From the NCBI GenBank assembly GCA_963677445.2, contig CAXXGF010000048.1, positions 62,001 to 126,000 on the forward strand: a DNA stretch of 64,000 nt. The letters run 5' to 3'. Positions 17,509 through 25,714 of this stretch are shown here, piece by piece. Numbering within the stretch: position 1 is the first letter of the stretch; each line of letters begins with the position of its first letter. Both the position numbers and the translations under genes were made by a program. The notes under the pieces are model-generated. The model ran no database searches and was not told the DNA's origin. It saw only the letters and a program-made list of their open reading frames with translations. This stretch comes from G963677445 sp963677445. Lineage in GTDB: Bacteria > Bacteroidota > Ignavibacteria > Ignavibacteriales > Melioribacteraceae.

Positions 17509-18228
17509 TTGAAAATTAGCAGTGGAGCGGATATTCTGGCTCCGGGGCTTGATTATCCCGCCAATTATCTTATACATAATTGTGAACTAAAAAATAAAAG
17601 AGTCCTTGTTATTGGTTCGGGATGTGAGCTTCCCGCGCTCAGACTTTTTGAACACTCTGAAAACATGGTTGACCTTATTGTTGAAGATTATGATTCGCTC
17701 ATTAACTCTCAGCTTAATCTTGAAGATCATCATGGGGTAAGAGTTAGAATAATGGATTTCGAAATTACCGATTTCGGTAAAGATGAAATTGATGTGGTTC
17801 TGGCGCAGAATTCTCTTACCGATTTCAGGAGAAGCAAAATTTTGAAAGAAATTAAACGTATTCTGAAACCGGGGGGATTTATCTCAGCGGGAGAACTTGT
17901 AAAAATGCAGGAAAAAGTACCTGTTTTTGTGGAAGATATGTTCAGAAGCTCACTTCTTGATCCACTTACTCCGAATGAAGCGGAAAAATTTTATACCGAC
18001 CGATCGTTGAAAATAATTGAAAAATATGATCTTTCATTCACTTTGAGAAAATATTATACTGTTGTCCTGAATAAGTTAAAAGAAACTCTTGGTATCCTTT
18101 CTGAACGTGAGAAAAAATATTACAAAAAGCTCATCAAAAAAATATCGCATGAAAGCAATATTTATTTGAAACAGGGAGGAGATAAATATATCGGGTTCCG
18201 TAACTATTTGATGAAATATGACGCATGA
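17509..18228 (+). CDS. Class I SAM-dependent methyltransferase-like protein
   Basis: 239 residues, TTG start directly after the asparaginase stop with GAGGAG ten bases upstream. The region RVLVIGSGCELPALRLFE resembles methyltransferase motif I, with an acidic residue at the end of strand 2 (LIVEDYD), MDFEITDF near motif II, and the post-motif KEIKRILKPGGFIS, which is typical of class I methyltransferases. Motif I has GSGCE instead of the usual GxGxG, so SAM binding is likely but not certain. The C-terminal part is basic and helical and unfamiliar. Its stop overlaps the rlmD start (ATGA). Substrate unknown. Confidence 0.68.
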   Translation: MKISSGADILAPGLDYPANYLIHNCELKNKRVLVIGSGCELPALRLFEHSENMVDLIVEDYDSLINSQLNLEDHHGVRVRIMDFEITDFGKDEIDVVLAQNSLTDFRRSKILKEIKRILKPGGFISAGELVKMQEKVPVFVEDMFRSSLLDPLTPNEAEKFYTDRSLKIIEKYDLSFTLRKYYTVVLNKLKETLGILSEREKKYYKKLIKKISHESNIYLKQGGDKYIGFRNYLMKYDA

Positions 18229-19655
18229 TAAAAAAAGGCAATGAAATAACACTCGATATCACCGGATTTGCTTTCGAAGGAAAAGGAATAGCGAAGGTTG
18301 CAAGATATGAAGGTGATGAAAAAAACTATGTGATTTTTGTTTCCGGCTCTTACCCCGGCGATACAGTTAAAGCCAGGCTGCATAAAGTTAAAAAATCGTT
18401 TGCCGAAGCAAGAACGCTCGAGGTGCTTTCCCCCTCTTACCTGAGAACTGAACCTGAATGCGTATATTTCGGAACTTGCGGAGGCTGCAAACATCAGGAC
18501 CTGCAATATGAAAACCAGCTGAAATTTAAGGAAGATCAGGTCAGGGAAACATTTGAGCATATTGCCGGTCTGACAGACTTTGATTTTGAACCGATTCTCC
18601 CCTCCGAAAATATCTTTCGTTACAGAAACAAAATGGAATTTTCCTTTTCCGATAAAAAATGGATTACCAGGGAAGAATTCGATTCTGACGAAGAACTAAA
18701 GAAACCTCTTTTCGCGGTCGGACTGCATATTCCCAGAATATATGATAAAGTGCTTGATCTTGAATATTGTAAACTCCAGAGTGAAACCGGGGACCATGTC
18801 CTGAATTTTACGCGTAAATTTTTTCTGAATAAAAATATTCCGGCCTGGTCAACAAAAACTCATGAAGGATTTTTGCGTAACCTGGTAATTAAAAATGCCG
18901 GTAGAACAAAAGATTTTATGGTTAACCTTGTCACCTCCTCTTTTGAAGCTTCGCTGATGGCTGAATATAGTGAAAAACTGATAAAGGAATGCCCCGGTGT
19001 TTCCACCATTGTCAACAGTATAAATAGCGGTAAAGCTCAGGTTGCGAGAGGTGAATTTGAAGAAGTCCTTTTTGGGGAAGGTTATATTTATGACTGGATA
19101 GGTGATTATAAATTCAGGATAAGCGCAGGATCATTTTTCCAGACGAATACCTTACAGGCTGAGAGATTATATAATACCGCTCTGGAATTTGCCGGACTTA
19201 AAGCTGAAGAAACTGTATATGACCTGTATTCAGGAGCCGGGACAATTACTATATATTTGTCCGGTCTGGCTGATAAACTTTACGGTTTTGAATCTGTTAA
19301 TTCCGCCGTAGAGGACGCGAAGGAAAATGCCCGTATCAATGACATCACAAATACGAAATTTTATGAAGCGAATCTGGATAAGTCATTTCTTCCATTGATT
19401 AAAGAAACCGGAATTGATTTGCCCGATGTAATTATTGCCGATCCCCCGAGGAGCGGAATGAATCCTAAAACTGTTTCCGATATACTGAAACTCCTTCCCG
19501 ACAGAATCGTTTATGTGAGTTGCAACCCCTCTACCCAGGCGCGGGATATTAAATTGCTTTGCGAAGAAAAATACAAACTGGTAAAAACCAGACCGGTGGA
19601 TATGTTTCCCCATACCTGGCATATTGAAAATGTAGCTTTATTGAAGCGGATTTAA
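18225..19655 (+). CDS. 23S rRNA (uracil-C5)-methyltransferase, RlmD/RumA family
   Basis: 476 residues. An N-terminal TRAM RNA-binding domain (about 1-60) is followed by the Fe-S cluster cysteines CVYFGTCGGCKHQDLQY (about 80-96), then the methyltransferase core: DLYSGAGTITIYL, IADPPRSGMNPK and the catalytic Cys in YVSCNPSTQARD. This family methylates C5 of uridine in rRNA (U1939 for RlmD, U747/U1939 for RlmCD) or in tRNA (a RumA-like TrmA function in some bacteria), so the exact base is not fixed by sequence alone. It overlaps the upstream methyltransferase by 4 bases and is convergent with dnaA, with no bases between the stops. Confidence 0.93.
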   Translation: MIKKGNEITLDITGFAFEGKGIAKVARYEGDEKNYVIFVSGSYPGDTVKARLHKVKKSFAEARTLEVLSPSYLRTEPECVYFGTCGGCKHQDLQYENQLKFKEDQVRETFEHIAGLTDFDFEPILPSENIFRYRNKMEFSFSDKKWITREEFDSDEELKKPLFAVGLHIPRIYDKVLDLEYCKLQSETGDHVLNFTRKFFLNKNIPAWSTKTHEGFLRNLVIKNAGRTKDFMVNLVTSSFEASLMAEYSEKLIKECPGVSTIVNSINSGKAQVARGEFEEVLFGEGYIYDWIGDYKFRISAGSFFQTNTLQAERLYNTALEFAGLKAEETVYDLYSGAGTITIYLSGLADKLYGFESVNSAVEDAKENARINDITNTKFYEANLDKSFLPLIKETGIDLPDVIIADPPRSGMNPKTVSDILKLLPDRIVYVSCNPSTQARDIKLLCEEKYKLVKTRPVDMFPHTWHIENVALLKRI

Positions 19656-21068
19656 TTAACTGGCGTTAAATTCAATTTTCGATCTTAAACCGTCGACAAA
19701 CTCCTTAAACTGTTCATCCCGCATAAATTCATTTTCCACAGAATTATACGCATGGATAACGGTTGAATGGTCTCTTCCCCCGAAATGCAGCCCGATAGTT
19801 TTAAGGCTCGATTTGGTAAGCTTTTTAGAAAGGTACATCGCAAGCTGCCTCGCCCTTACAACTTCCTTTTTCCGGTTTTTTTCCCTCACTTTATTCTCAT
19901 CAACCTTGTAATATTCACAGACGGTTTTGGTAATATAATCAATCGAAATATTTGCCGGCCTGTTGGTCGATATCTCTTTTACTGTTCTTTTTACAAGTTC
20001 AAAATCGATATCCCGGCTGCTGAAGGATGAATTTGCCAGAAGTTTTATCAGGCATCCTTCCAGTTCACGTATATTGGAAGTAATATTATGGGCAATATAT
20101 TCCAGAATTTCATTATTAAGACTAATGCCATAATTTTCACTTTTTTTCTTTAAAATAGCTACCCTGGTCTCAAGATCAGGAGGCTGAATATCGGCGGTGA
20201 GTCCCCACTGAAAACGGGATATAAGTCTTTCGTTTAGCCCCTTCAGATCTTTTGGAGGCTTATCGCTGGAAAGTATTATCTGTTTGCCCGACTGGTGAAG
20301 TGTATTAAAGATATGAAAGAAAAGGTCCTGAGTTTTCTCCTTGCCGATCAGGAACTGAATATCATCAATTATCAGCACATCCATACTTTTATAAGAATTG
20401 GAAAACTCATTTACTTTATTGCTCTGAATGGCCTCAACAAATTCCACTGTAAAAAGATCGGCCGAAAGATAGATAACCTTTTTGCCCGGATGTTTTGCGA
20501 TTATCCTGTTTCCTACAGCTTGTATAAGGTGAGTTTTTCCTAGTCCCACTCCCCCGTAAACAAAGAAGGGGTTAAAAGAGGTTTTGTGAAGATTCTCCCC
20601 TATTGATATCGCGGCCGCGCGGGCAAGCTGATTCCCCTCACCTTTAATGAAACTATCGAAAGAATAACGGGGATTAAGATAACTGTTGAAATCGGGGGGG
20701 ATATTGTTTGTTGGCTCCACATATGATACCGGCTCCTCTTTGGGAACTTCTTTAATCTCTTCCTCCTCCTCTTCAATAGTATCATCCTTGCCGTCAAGTA
20801 TCAGATAGACCAGCCTGGCATCCTCACCAAGCACATCTTTAATTGTATCATTTATTACCGTATTATAATGTTCATCAATCCATTCAATAAAAAAACTGTT
20901 CGGCACCTCAATTTTTAATGTCGCTCCACTAAGTTTAACAGGTTTTATCGGAAGAAACCAGGAATTGTATGTTAAAAATGGAACTTTTGATTTTATTAGT
21001 TTCAGGCATTCTTTCCATGCCTCGTGAGGACTGCTGTACAGCTCCTTATTAGTCAAGACTTCTCTCAT
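19656..21068 (-). CDS. dnaA: DnaA, chromosomal replication initiator
   Basis: About 470 residues. Domain I helices at the N-terminus, an acidic linker (about 100-125), AAA+ core with Walker A GGVGLGKTHL and Walker B VLIIDDIQFL, and the C-terminal DnaA-box binding helix-turn-helix with GGRDHSTVIHA. I take the ATG at 21068; a GTG at 21083 in the same frame is possible, but it overlaps the DnaA box TTATCCACA. No strong Shine-Dalgarno sequence is seen for either. The box across the start suggests autoregulation. dnaN is not adjacent; instead a convergent rlmD lies downstream and an origin-like region upstream. Confidence 0.96.
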   Translation of the reverse strand: MREVLTNKELYSSPHEAWKECLKLIKSKVPFLTYNSWFLPIKPVKLSGATLKIEVPNSFFIEWIDEHYNTVINDTIKDVLGEDARLVYLILDGKDDTIEEEEEEIKEVPKEEPVSYVEPTNNIPPDFNSYLNPRYSFDSFIKGEGNQLARAAAISIGENLHKTSFNPFFVYGGVGLGKTHLIQAVGNRIIAKHPGKKVIYLSADLFTVEFVEAIQSNKVNEFSNSYKSMDVLIIDDIQFLIGKEKTQDLFFHIFNTLHQSGKQIILSSDKPPKDLKGLNERLISRFQWGLTADIQPPDLETRVAILKKKSENYGISLNNEILEYIAHNITSNIRELEGCLIKLLANSSFSSRDIDFELVKRTVKEISTNRPANISIDYITKTVCEYYKVDENKVREKNRKKEVVRARQLAMYLSKKLTKSSLKTIGLHFGGRDHSTVIHAYNSVENEFMRDEQFKEFVDGLRSKIEFNAS

Positions 21069-21075
21069 TAAAAAG

Positions 21076-21624
21076 TTATCCACAAATTAGAATTATCAAT
21101 AAATCCACGTTATTACAGGGTTTCCGCAAAAATCATAACCTTTATCAACAACTTATCGACATTCAAATAATCTTCGTAACATATTGATTATAAACATCTT
21201 ACGGCACGATACCTTAAATTGCGAACAGAACAGCAAACATTAAAATCGGAGCATAGATTATTTTATCAACCGTGAAACGTTTCACAGCGAGAACTTATCA
21301 ACATTTTATTAACATATTCCGGAGTTACCTGTACCGACGTGAAAATAACTGTTTCATTCAATTTGAGCAAATTAAATTTTATCCGTTTTCTTAAGTTATT
21401 TTATTACAACAACATAAATTTGCAACTAACCTGAAATACCTAATTAATATATAATCACTTTTGCCGCGAATAGTTTATTCCGTAAAAAGAGAGGAAAATA
21501 TGTTTTTTATAAAACAAAGAATGCAAATTTTTTAATAATTTTGTTCATTTACAACTTGTCTATATGATTTTTTTTATTAACCGAAGGACATTCGTAAATT
21601 GCGTATAAATAAAATTGAGGAAAT
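21076..21624. other. Probable chromosomal origin of replication (oriC)
   Basis: A 540-base gene-free, very AT-rich region between dnaA and the divergent M23 gene. DnaA-box matches, all in one orientation: TTATCCACA 21076-21084 (perfect), TTATCAATA 21093-21101, TTATCAACA 21142-21150, TTATCGACA 21153-21161, TTATCAACC 21263-21271 and TTATCAACA 21295-21303. Downstream, about 21360-21560 is nearly pure A/T and could be the unwinding element. Box spacing and location beside dnaA fit an origin, but strand bias or GC skew over a larger region would be needed to prove it. Confidence 0.75.
21272..21285. promoter_or_regulatory. 14-bp perfect palindrome in the origin region
   Basis: GTGAAACGTTTCAC lies between two DnaA-box matches. 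It contains the two halves of the parS consensus (GTTTCAC and GTGAAAC) but in swapped order, so it is not a standard parS site. It may bind a regulator of origin firing or segregation; no such protein is identified here. Confidence 0.45.
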
Positions 21625-22443
21625 ATGAAAAAGCTTCTCTTATTGATTATTTTAATTCCGGCGCTACTGTCGGGTCAGGAATTAAAACTATATGGCAACA
21701 TCATGCCGGCAGCTTTAATTATTGGTCATGCAAATAATATTGAATGGGCTTTCCTCGATACTCTTCAACTGCAGACCGATAAATCAGGTTTTTTCGTTTT
21801 TGGTTTTGACCGTAACGACACCGGTTCAAAATTGTTAAAAGTAAAAATCAAATCCGGTCCGGTCTACCTCAAGGTCTTAAAACTGCCTGAACGGAAATAT
21901 AAAGTCGACCGGATTAACAGAATGCAGAAAAAATATGTCAGTCCGCCTAAATCGGTAAATGAAAGAATCAGCAAAGAACGAAAAATCGGCAGAGCGGCAA
22001 GGGCAAAAATAGGTGAGATTGACTCAGCATTCTTCAAAGCAGGCTTTACGCGACCTGTAAAAGGTGGAAGAATTTCAAGTGTTTTCGGGGGACAAAGAAT
22101 TTTGAACGGTGTAAAAAAGAGCCCTCACAACGGACTGGATATTGCTCTTCCACGGGGTACCCCGGTTTACGCGATGACCGATGGGATTGTCCGTCTCGCC
22201 GCGGATAATTTTTATTACGCCGGAAACTACATCCTTATTGATCACGGGCAGGGATTAACCAGTGTTTATCTTCATCTGAGCAAAAAGAACGTCAAGGAGG
22301 GAGATTTCGTCAGGAAAGGAGACAAAATAGGAGAAATAGGAACAACCGGTCGTTCCACCGGTCCTCACCTTCACTGGGGAGTACAATGGTTTGGAAAAAG
22401 AATCGATCCGGCATCTCTCTTAAAACTTACTTTTAATGAATAA
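21625..22443 (+). CDS. Secreted M23 (LytM) family metallopeptidase
   Basis: 272 residues with a signal peptide (about 1-17, ending SGQ). The C-terminal LytM domain has the zinc ligands HNGLD (HxxxD) and the HLHWG motif, with GTPVYAMTDGIVRLA and GRSTGPHLHWG flanking, so all catalytic residues are present. It probably cuts peptide cross-links in peptidoglycan or activates another wall enzyme. The N-terminal 120 residues hold a beta-rich domain of no clear family. The gene faces away from dnaA across the origin region and is 9 bases before the FAH-family gene. Confidence 0.93.
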   Translation: MKKLLLLIILIPALLSGQELKLYGNIMPAALIIGHANNIEWAFLDTLQLQTDKSGFFVFGFDRNDTGSKLLKVKIKSGPVYLKVLKLPERKYKVDRINRMQKKYVSPPKSVNERISKERKIGRAARAKIGEIDSAFFKAGFTRPVKGGRISSVFGGQRILNGVKKSPHNGLDIALPRGTPVYAMTDGIVRLAADNFYYAGNYILIDHGQGLTSVYLHLSKKNVKEGDFVRKGDKIGEIGTTGRSTGPHLHWGVQWFGKRIDPASLLKLTFNE

Positions 22444-22452
22444 GGTTTTTAT

Positions 22453-23070
22453 ATGAATAATAAAATAGTCTGTGTCGGAAGAAATTACGCGGCTCATGCC
22501 GAAGAATTAGGGAATGAAGTGCCCGCTTATCCCCTGGTTTTTCTTAAACCTTTTTCCTCACTTATTAAATCGGGTGAAAAAATAGTCTATCCCCCATTTT
22601 CCGCTGAGATGCATCACGAAGTTGAACTGGTATTAAGAATTGGACAAAAAATAAAGAATGTAGCTTCCGAAGAAGCCGCGGATGTCATCTCCGGCTATGC
22701 TGTCGGGCTTGATATGACACTTCGTGATGTTCAGTCGGAATTGAAAAAGAAAGGCCATCCCTGGACTCTGGCGAAATGTTTTGATACTTCAGCGGTAATA
22801 TCTGATTTTAAAGATGCCTCTGAATATAAACTTTCCGGAAAAGAGAGAATAACACTCTCGGTTAATAACCAGGTAAGACAGAATTCCAGCCTGGGACTGA
22901 TGATTCACTCTCCGGTCGAACTTGTCAGCTACATATCTTCAGTTATGACATTGGATGAAGGGGACCTGATTTATACAGGAACACCGGCAGGAGTTGGGAA
23001 AGTTGAGAAAAAAGATATAATTACCGCCGAAATTGAAAATATCGCAAAACTGGAAACTGAAATAACTTAA
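22453..23070 (+). CDS. Fumarylacetoacetate hydrolase (FAH) family protein
   Basis: 205 residues, the short single-domain FAH form. VCVGRNYAAHAEELG at the start, VFLKPFSSLI, and the metal-binding acidic residues in EMHHEVELVL match this family, which includes acylpyruvate hydrolases, oxaloacetate decarboxylases/tautomerases and 2-oxohept-3-ene-1,7-dioate hydratases. The compact length and GRNYAAHA start point to acylpyruvase or oxaloacetate-tautomerase type enzymes rather than aromatic catabolism. It is likely in one transcript with the M23 gene. Substrate is not determined. Confidence 0.9.
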   Translation: MNNKIVCVGRNYAAHAEELGNEVPAYPLVFLKPFSSLIKSGEKIVYPPFSAEMHHEVELVLRIGQKIKNVASEEAADVISGYAVGLDMTLRDVQSELKKKGHPWTLAKCFDTSAVISDFKDASEYKLSGKERITLSVNNQVRQNSSLGLMIHSPVELVSYISSVMTLDEGDLIYTGTPAGVGKVEKKDIITAEIENIAKLETEIT

Positions 23071-23180
23071 ACCGCCAAAACCGAAACAAAAGAAAATTCA
23101 GAAAAAAAGGTCGTACTCGTAATCATAAACTGGCAAAGCCAGAAGCAAGAATTAATTGTGATAATATCTTAGGAGAGAAT
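23071..23180. repeat. Short intergenic repeat with CTGGC-aaa-GCCAG hairpin
   Basis: Between the FAH and FmdB genes lies TACTCGTAATCATAAA followed by the hairpin CTGGCAAAGCCAG (23130-23142). Degenerate forms of the hairpin are seen near 3367-3380, and the TACTCGTA-type microsatellite recurs near 49485-49505, so this is probably part of a dispersed repeat. Confidence 0.4.
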
Positions 23181-23420
23181 ATGCCCCTATATGAATATAA
23201 ATGCAAAAGCTGCGAGACCAGGTATCAGATTTTCCATAAATCTATAAGCAAAGAGGTAAATGTGGAATGCCCGGAATGCGGATCAAAAGACTATAACAAG
23301 TTGTTTTCCACATTCAGCGCGTCAGCCTCCGTAAACGCCTCTGAGGCTCCAGCCTGCTCATCCGGTAATTGCCCTGCATTTGGCAGCTCTCCCTGTCAGA
23401 GAGGGAATTGTAATCTGTAA
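23181..23420 (+). CDS. FmdB-family zinc ribbon protein
   Basis: 79 residues starting MPLYEYKCKSC, with two CxxC pairs (CKSC and CPEC) that form a zinc ribbon, the mark of the FmdB/CxxC_CxxC_SSSS family. The tail carries many Ser, Ala and four more Cys (ACSSGNCPAFGSSPC, RGNC), which fits this family's low-complexity C-terminus. Such proteins are small, cytoplasmic and of unproven function; a regulatory role was proposed for formamidase expression. Ribosome site AGGAG six bases before ATG. Confidence 0.88.
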   Translation: MPLYEYKCKSCETRYQIFHKSISKEVNVECPECGSKDYNKLFSTFSASASVNASEAPACSSGNCPAFGSSPCQRGNCNL

Positions 23421-23508
23421 TTCTTTCAGCCGGAAGTTATTTATAGCCCGGTTTTACTTTTTTATCATCAGGGCGTCTAAATAATTTTAATACAATCGGG
23501 AATCTGAT

Positions 23509-25614
23509 ATGAAATATCTTCTTTCAATCTTTGTTTTTTTAATTTTCATTAATATTTCCGCTCAGGAAAATCTTTACTATCCATATAAAAGTTCAGACTA
23601 CAAAGCCACTAACGAAAACTTTGGCAAAATGTGGACTTTCGATAACCTGCCTCTCGAAAGATGGAAAACCGAATATGGCTTTGAACCGGACAGCAGCTGG
23701 ATAATTAACAGCCGAATGGCAGCTCTTCAGTTTGGTTATGGCTGTTCAGGCGCTTTTGTTTCGCAGGATGGCCTTATAATGACTAATCATCATTGCGGCC
23801 GAAACAGCATAATAAAAACCGAAACCGATGGAGAAGATCTTCTGAAAACCGGTTTTTATGCCGAATCCCCCGAAGATGAAAGGCCGGTTCCCGGTGTGTT
23901 TGTGGATCAATTGATTTCCATTGAAGATGTAACAGACCAAATAAAGAAAGCATTACAAAAAGGAACTGATGATCAGGAAAAGATAAAGCTGAAAGGGGAA
24001 CTGATAAAAAAACTGACTGAAGAAAAAGAAAAAAACAGCGGGCTGGTTTCAAGGGTAATTACACTTTACAACGGAGGTAAATATGCCCTTTATTCCTGGA
24101 AAAGGTTTAACGATATCAGGCTCGTGATGTCACCAGAGTTTCAGATTGCTTCCACCGGATGGGACTGGGATAACTTCACATACCCGAGATATGAATTCGA
24201 TTTTATGTTTTTCCGGGCTTATGACTCAACAGGCAACCCTGTAAAATCTGAACACTTTTTCAAATTTAATGAGAATGGAGCTTTAGAAGATGACTTGATT
24301 TTTACGGTCGGCAGGCCGGGAACAACTCATAGAATTACCACTTCCTGGGAAATTGATTATCTCAGCAATTACCCTTATAAATCGCGACTTATAATTTTCA
24401 ACAATCTTTATAATGTTAACAGAAAACTTTATGAAGAAACCTCCGGCGATGACTCTGATCTTTTGAATAATATTATGGGATTGGGAAATGCCCGGAAAGT
24501 ATATGCCGGAAGATTAATGGGATTAAGAAATAAACGCCTCATTGAAATAAAAAGAAATTTTGAATCAGGGTTATTCAGTAAATTCCGTGAAGACTCTGTT
24601 TTATCAATAAAATATGGTCATCTGGAAGACTCCGTTAAATCAGTCATTGCCAAGATGAAATCAACAGCTTCAGATCTTTATACTTTCACTAAACATCGTC
24701 TCGCCAATTCTGTTTACCTGGAAAAATGTGAACAGATAATAAAAATGGCTAAAGAAAAAATAAGAAGGAGCGGAAAAATAAATGCCGACTCACTTCAAAT
24801 TGAAATTCTGAAACAGGATTTTGAGCCGGAAAAGGAAAAAATGATGCTGGAAGCAATCCTGAATTATTTTCATTTTATGCAGGATCGGGATAAAAATTAC
24901 TTTAAGGAAATTTTTGGCCGGAACTGGAAAGAGAATATTTCCGGACAAATTCTGGAAAACTCCATATTTAATAATTACAGAGATTTTTACCGGTTTGTTC
25001 ACCTGAATGCGGACAAAATTCTGGCCAAGGATGACCCTCTGCTGAATTTTATAAAAATCCGGGAGGAAAAATATCCGGCCGCGGCAAAAAAGATAAAAGA
25101 TCTTGAGGCAAAACTTGAGGTACTGAATCAAAGTTTCGGGGAAGCTGTCTTTGAACTTTATGGTGATAAAATTCCCCCTGACGCCACCTCGACATTACGA
25201 ATATCGGAAGGTAAAATTAAAGGTTATGAATACAACGGAACGCTGGCTCCGGGTAAAACAACCTGGTACGGTCTCCTTGACCGCTATTGTTCTTTTGGCG
25301 GGGAAACTTATCCCTGGGGTTTGCCAGAGAGTTGGAAAAATATGCCTGAAGGAACTGACCTTTCCGCTCCTGTCAACTTTGTTTCCACTAATGATATTGT
25401 CGGAGGGAATTCCGGGAGCTCGGTAATCAACAGCAAAGGAGAAGTTATCGGACTTGTTTTTGACGGCAACCTCGAAAGCATTTATGGAGACTTTCTTTTC
25501 CTGCCCGATGAAAACAGATGCATCGCGGTCGATTCAAAAGGATTGATGCAGGCGCTGGAAATAATTTACAAAACTGAGAGATTATGCGAGGAATTAAAAG
25601 CGGGTAAAATGTAA
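23509..25614 (+). CDS. S46 family dipeptidyl peptidase (DPP7/DPP11 type)
   Basis: 701 residues with a signal peptide (about 1-19, ending SAQ). The chymotrypsin-like halves are split by a helical domain, as in S46: GCSGAFVSQDGLIMTNHHCG with the catalytic His near 94-95, and GGNSGSSVIN with Ser635. S46 peptidases release dipeptides from oligopeptides in the periplasm and are typical of Bacteroidota and related asaccharolytic bacteria. The segment after the Ser reads VFDGN; a Gly at this position is found in DPP7, which prefers hydrophobic P1 residues, while DPP11 has Arg. This assignment follows that single residue and is tentative. Confidence 0.93.
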   Translation: MKYLLSIFVFLIFINISAQENLYYPYKSSDYKATNENFGKMWTFDNLPLERWKTEYGFEPDSSWIINSRMAALQFGYGCSGAFVSQDGLIMTNHHCGRNSIIKTETDGEDLLKTGFYAESPEDERPVPGVFVDQLISIEDVTDQIKKALQKGTDDQEKIKLKGELIKKLTEEKEKNSGLVSRVITLYNGGKYALYSWKRFNDIRLVMSPEFQIASTGWDWDNFTYPRYEFDFMFFRAYDSTGNPVKSEHFFKFNENGALEDDLIFTVGRPGTTHRITTSWEIDYLSNYPYKSRLIIFNNLYNVNRKLYEETSGDDSDLLNNIMGLGNARKVYAGRLMGLRNKRLIEIKRNFESGLFSKFREDSVLSIKYGHLEDSVKSVIAKMKSTASDLYTFTKHRLANSVYLEKCEQIIKMAKEKIRRSGKINADSLQIEILKQDFEPEKEKMMLEAILNYFHFMQDRDKNYFKEIFGRNWKENISGQILENSIFNNYRDFYRFVHLNADKILAKDDPLLNFIKIREEKYPAAAKKIKDLEAKLEVLNQSFGEAVFELYGDKIPPDATSTLRISEGKIKGYEYNGTLAPGKTTWYGLLDRYCSFGGETYPWGLPESWKNMPEGTDLSAPVNFVSTNDIVGGNSGSSVINSKGEVIGLVFDGNLESIYGDFLFLPDENRCIAVDSKGLMQALEIIYKTERLCEELKAGKM

Positions 25615-25714
25615 CCTGAACTTTTATCATTTATAATTGTTTAACTCAATCGGAGGGGCCTGAAAATTGCTTCTCCTTTTAATGATCTGCGAAACCTAAT
25701 ATCCTGAATACGAA

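Noticed and set aside
21272..21285. Standard parS site
   Set aside because: The two half-sites are in swapped order, so it does not match the ParB-binding consensus.
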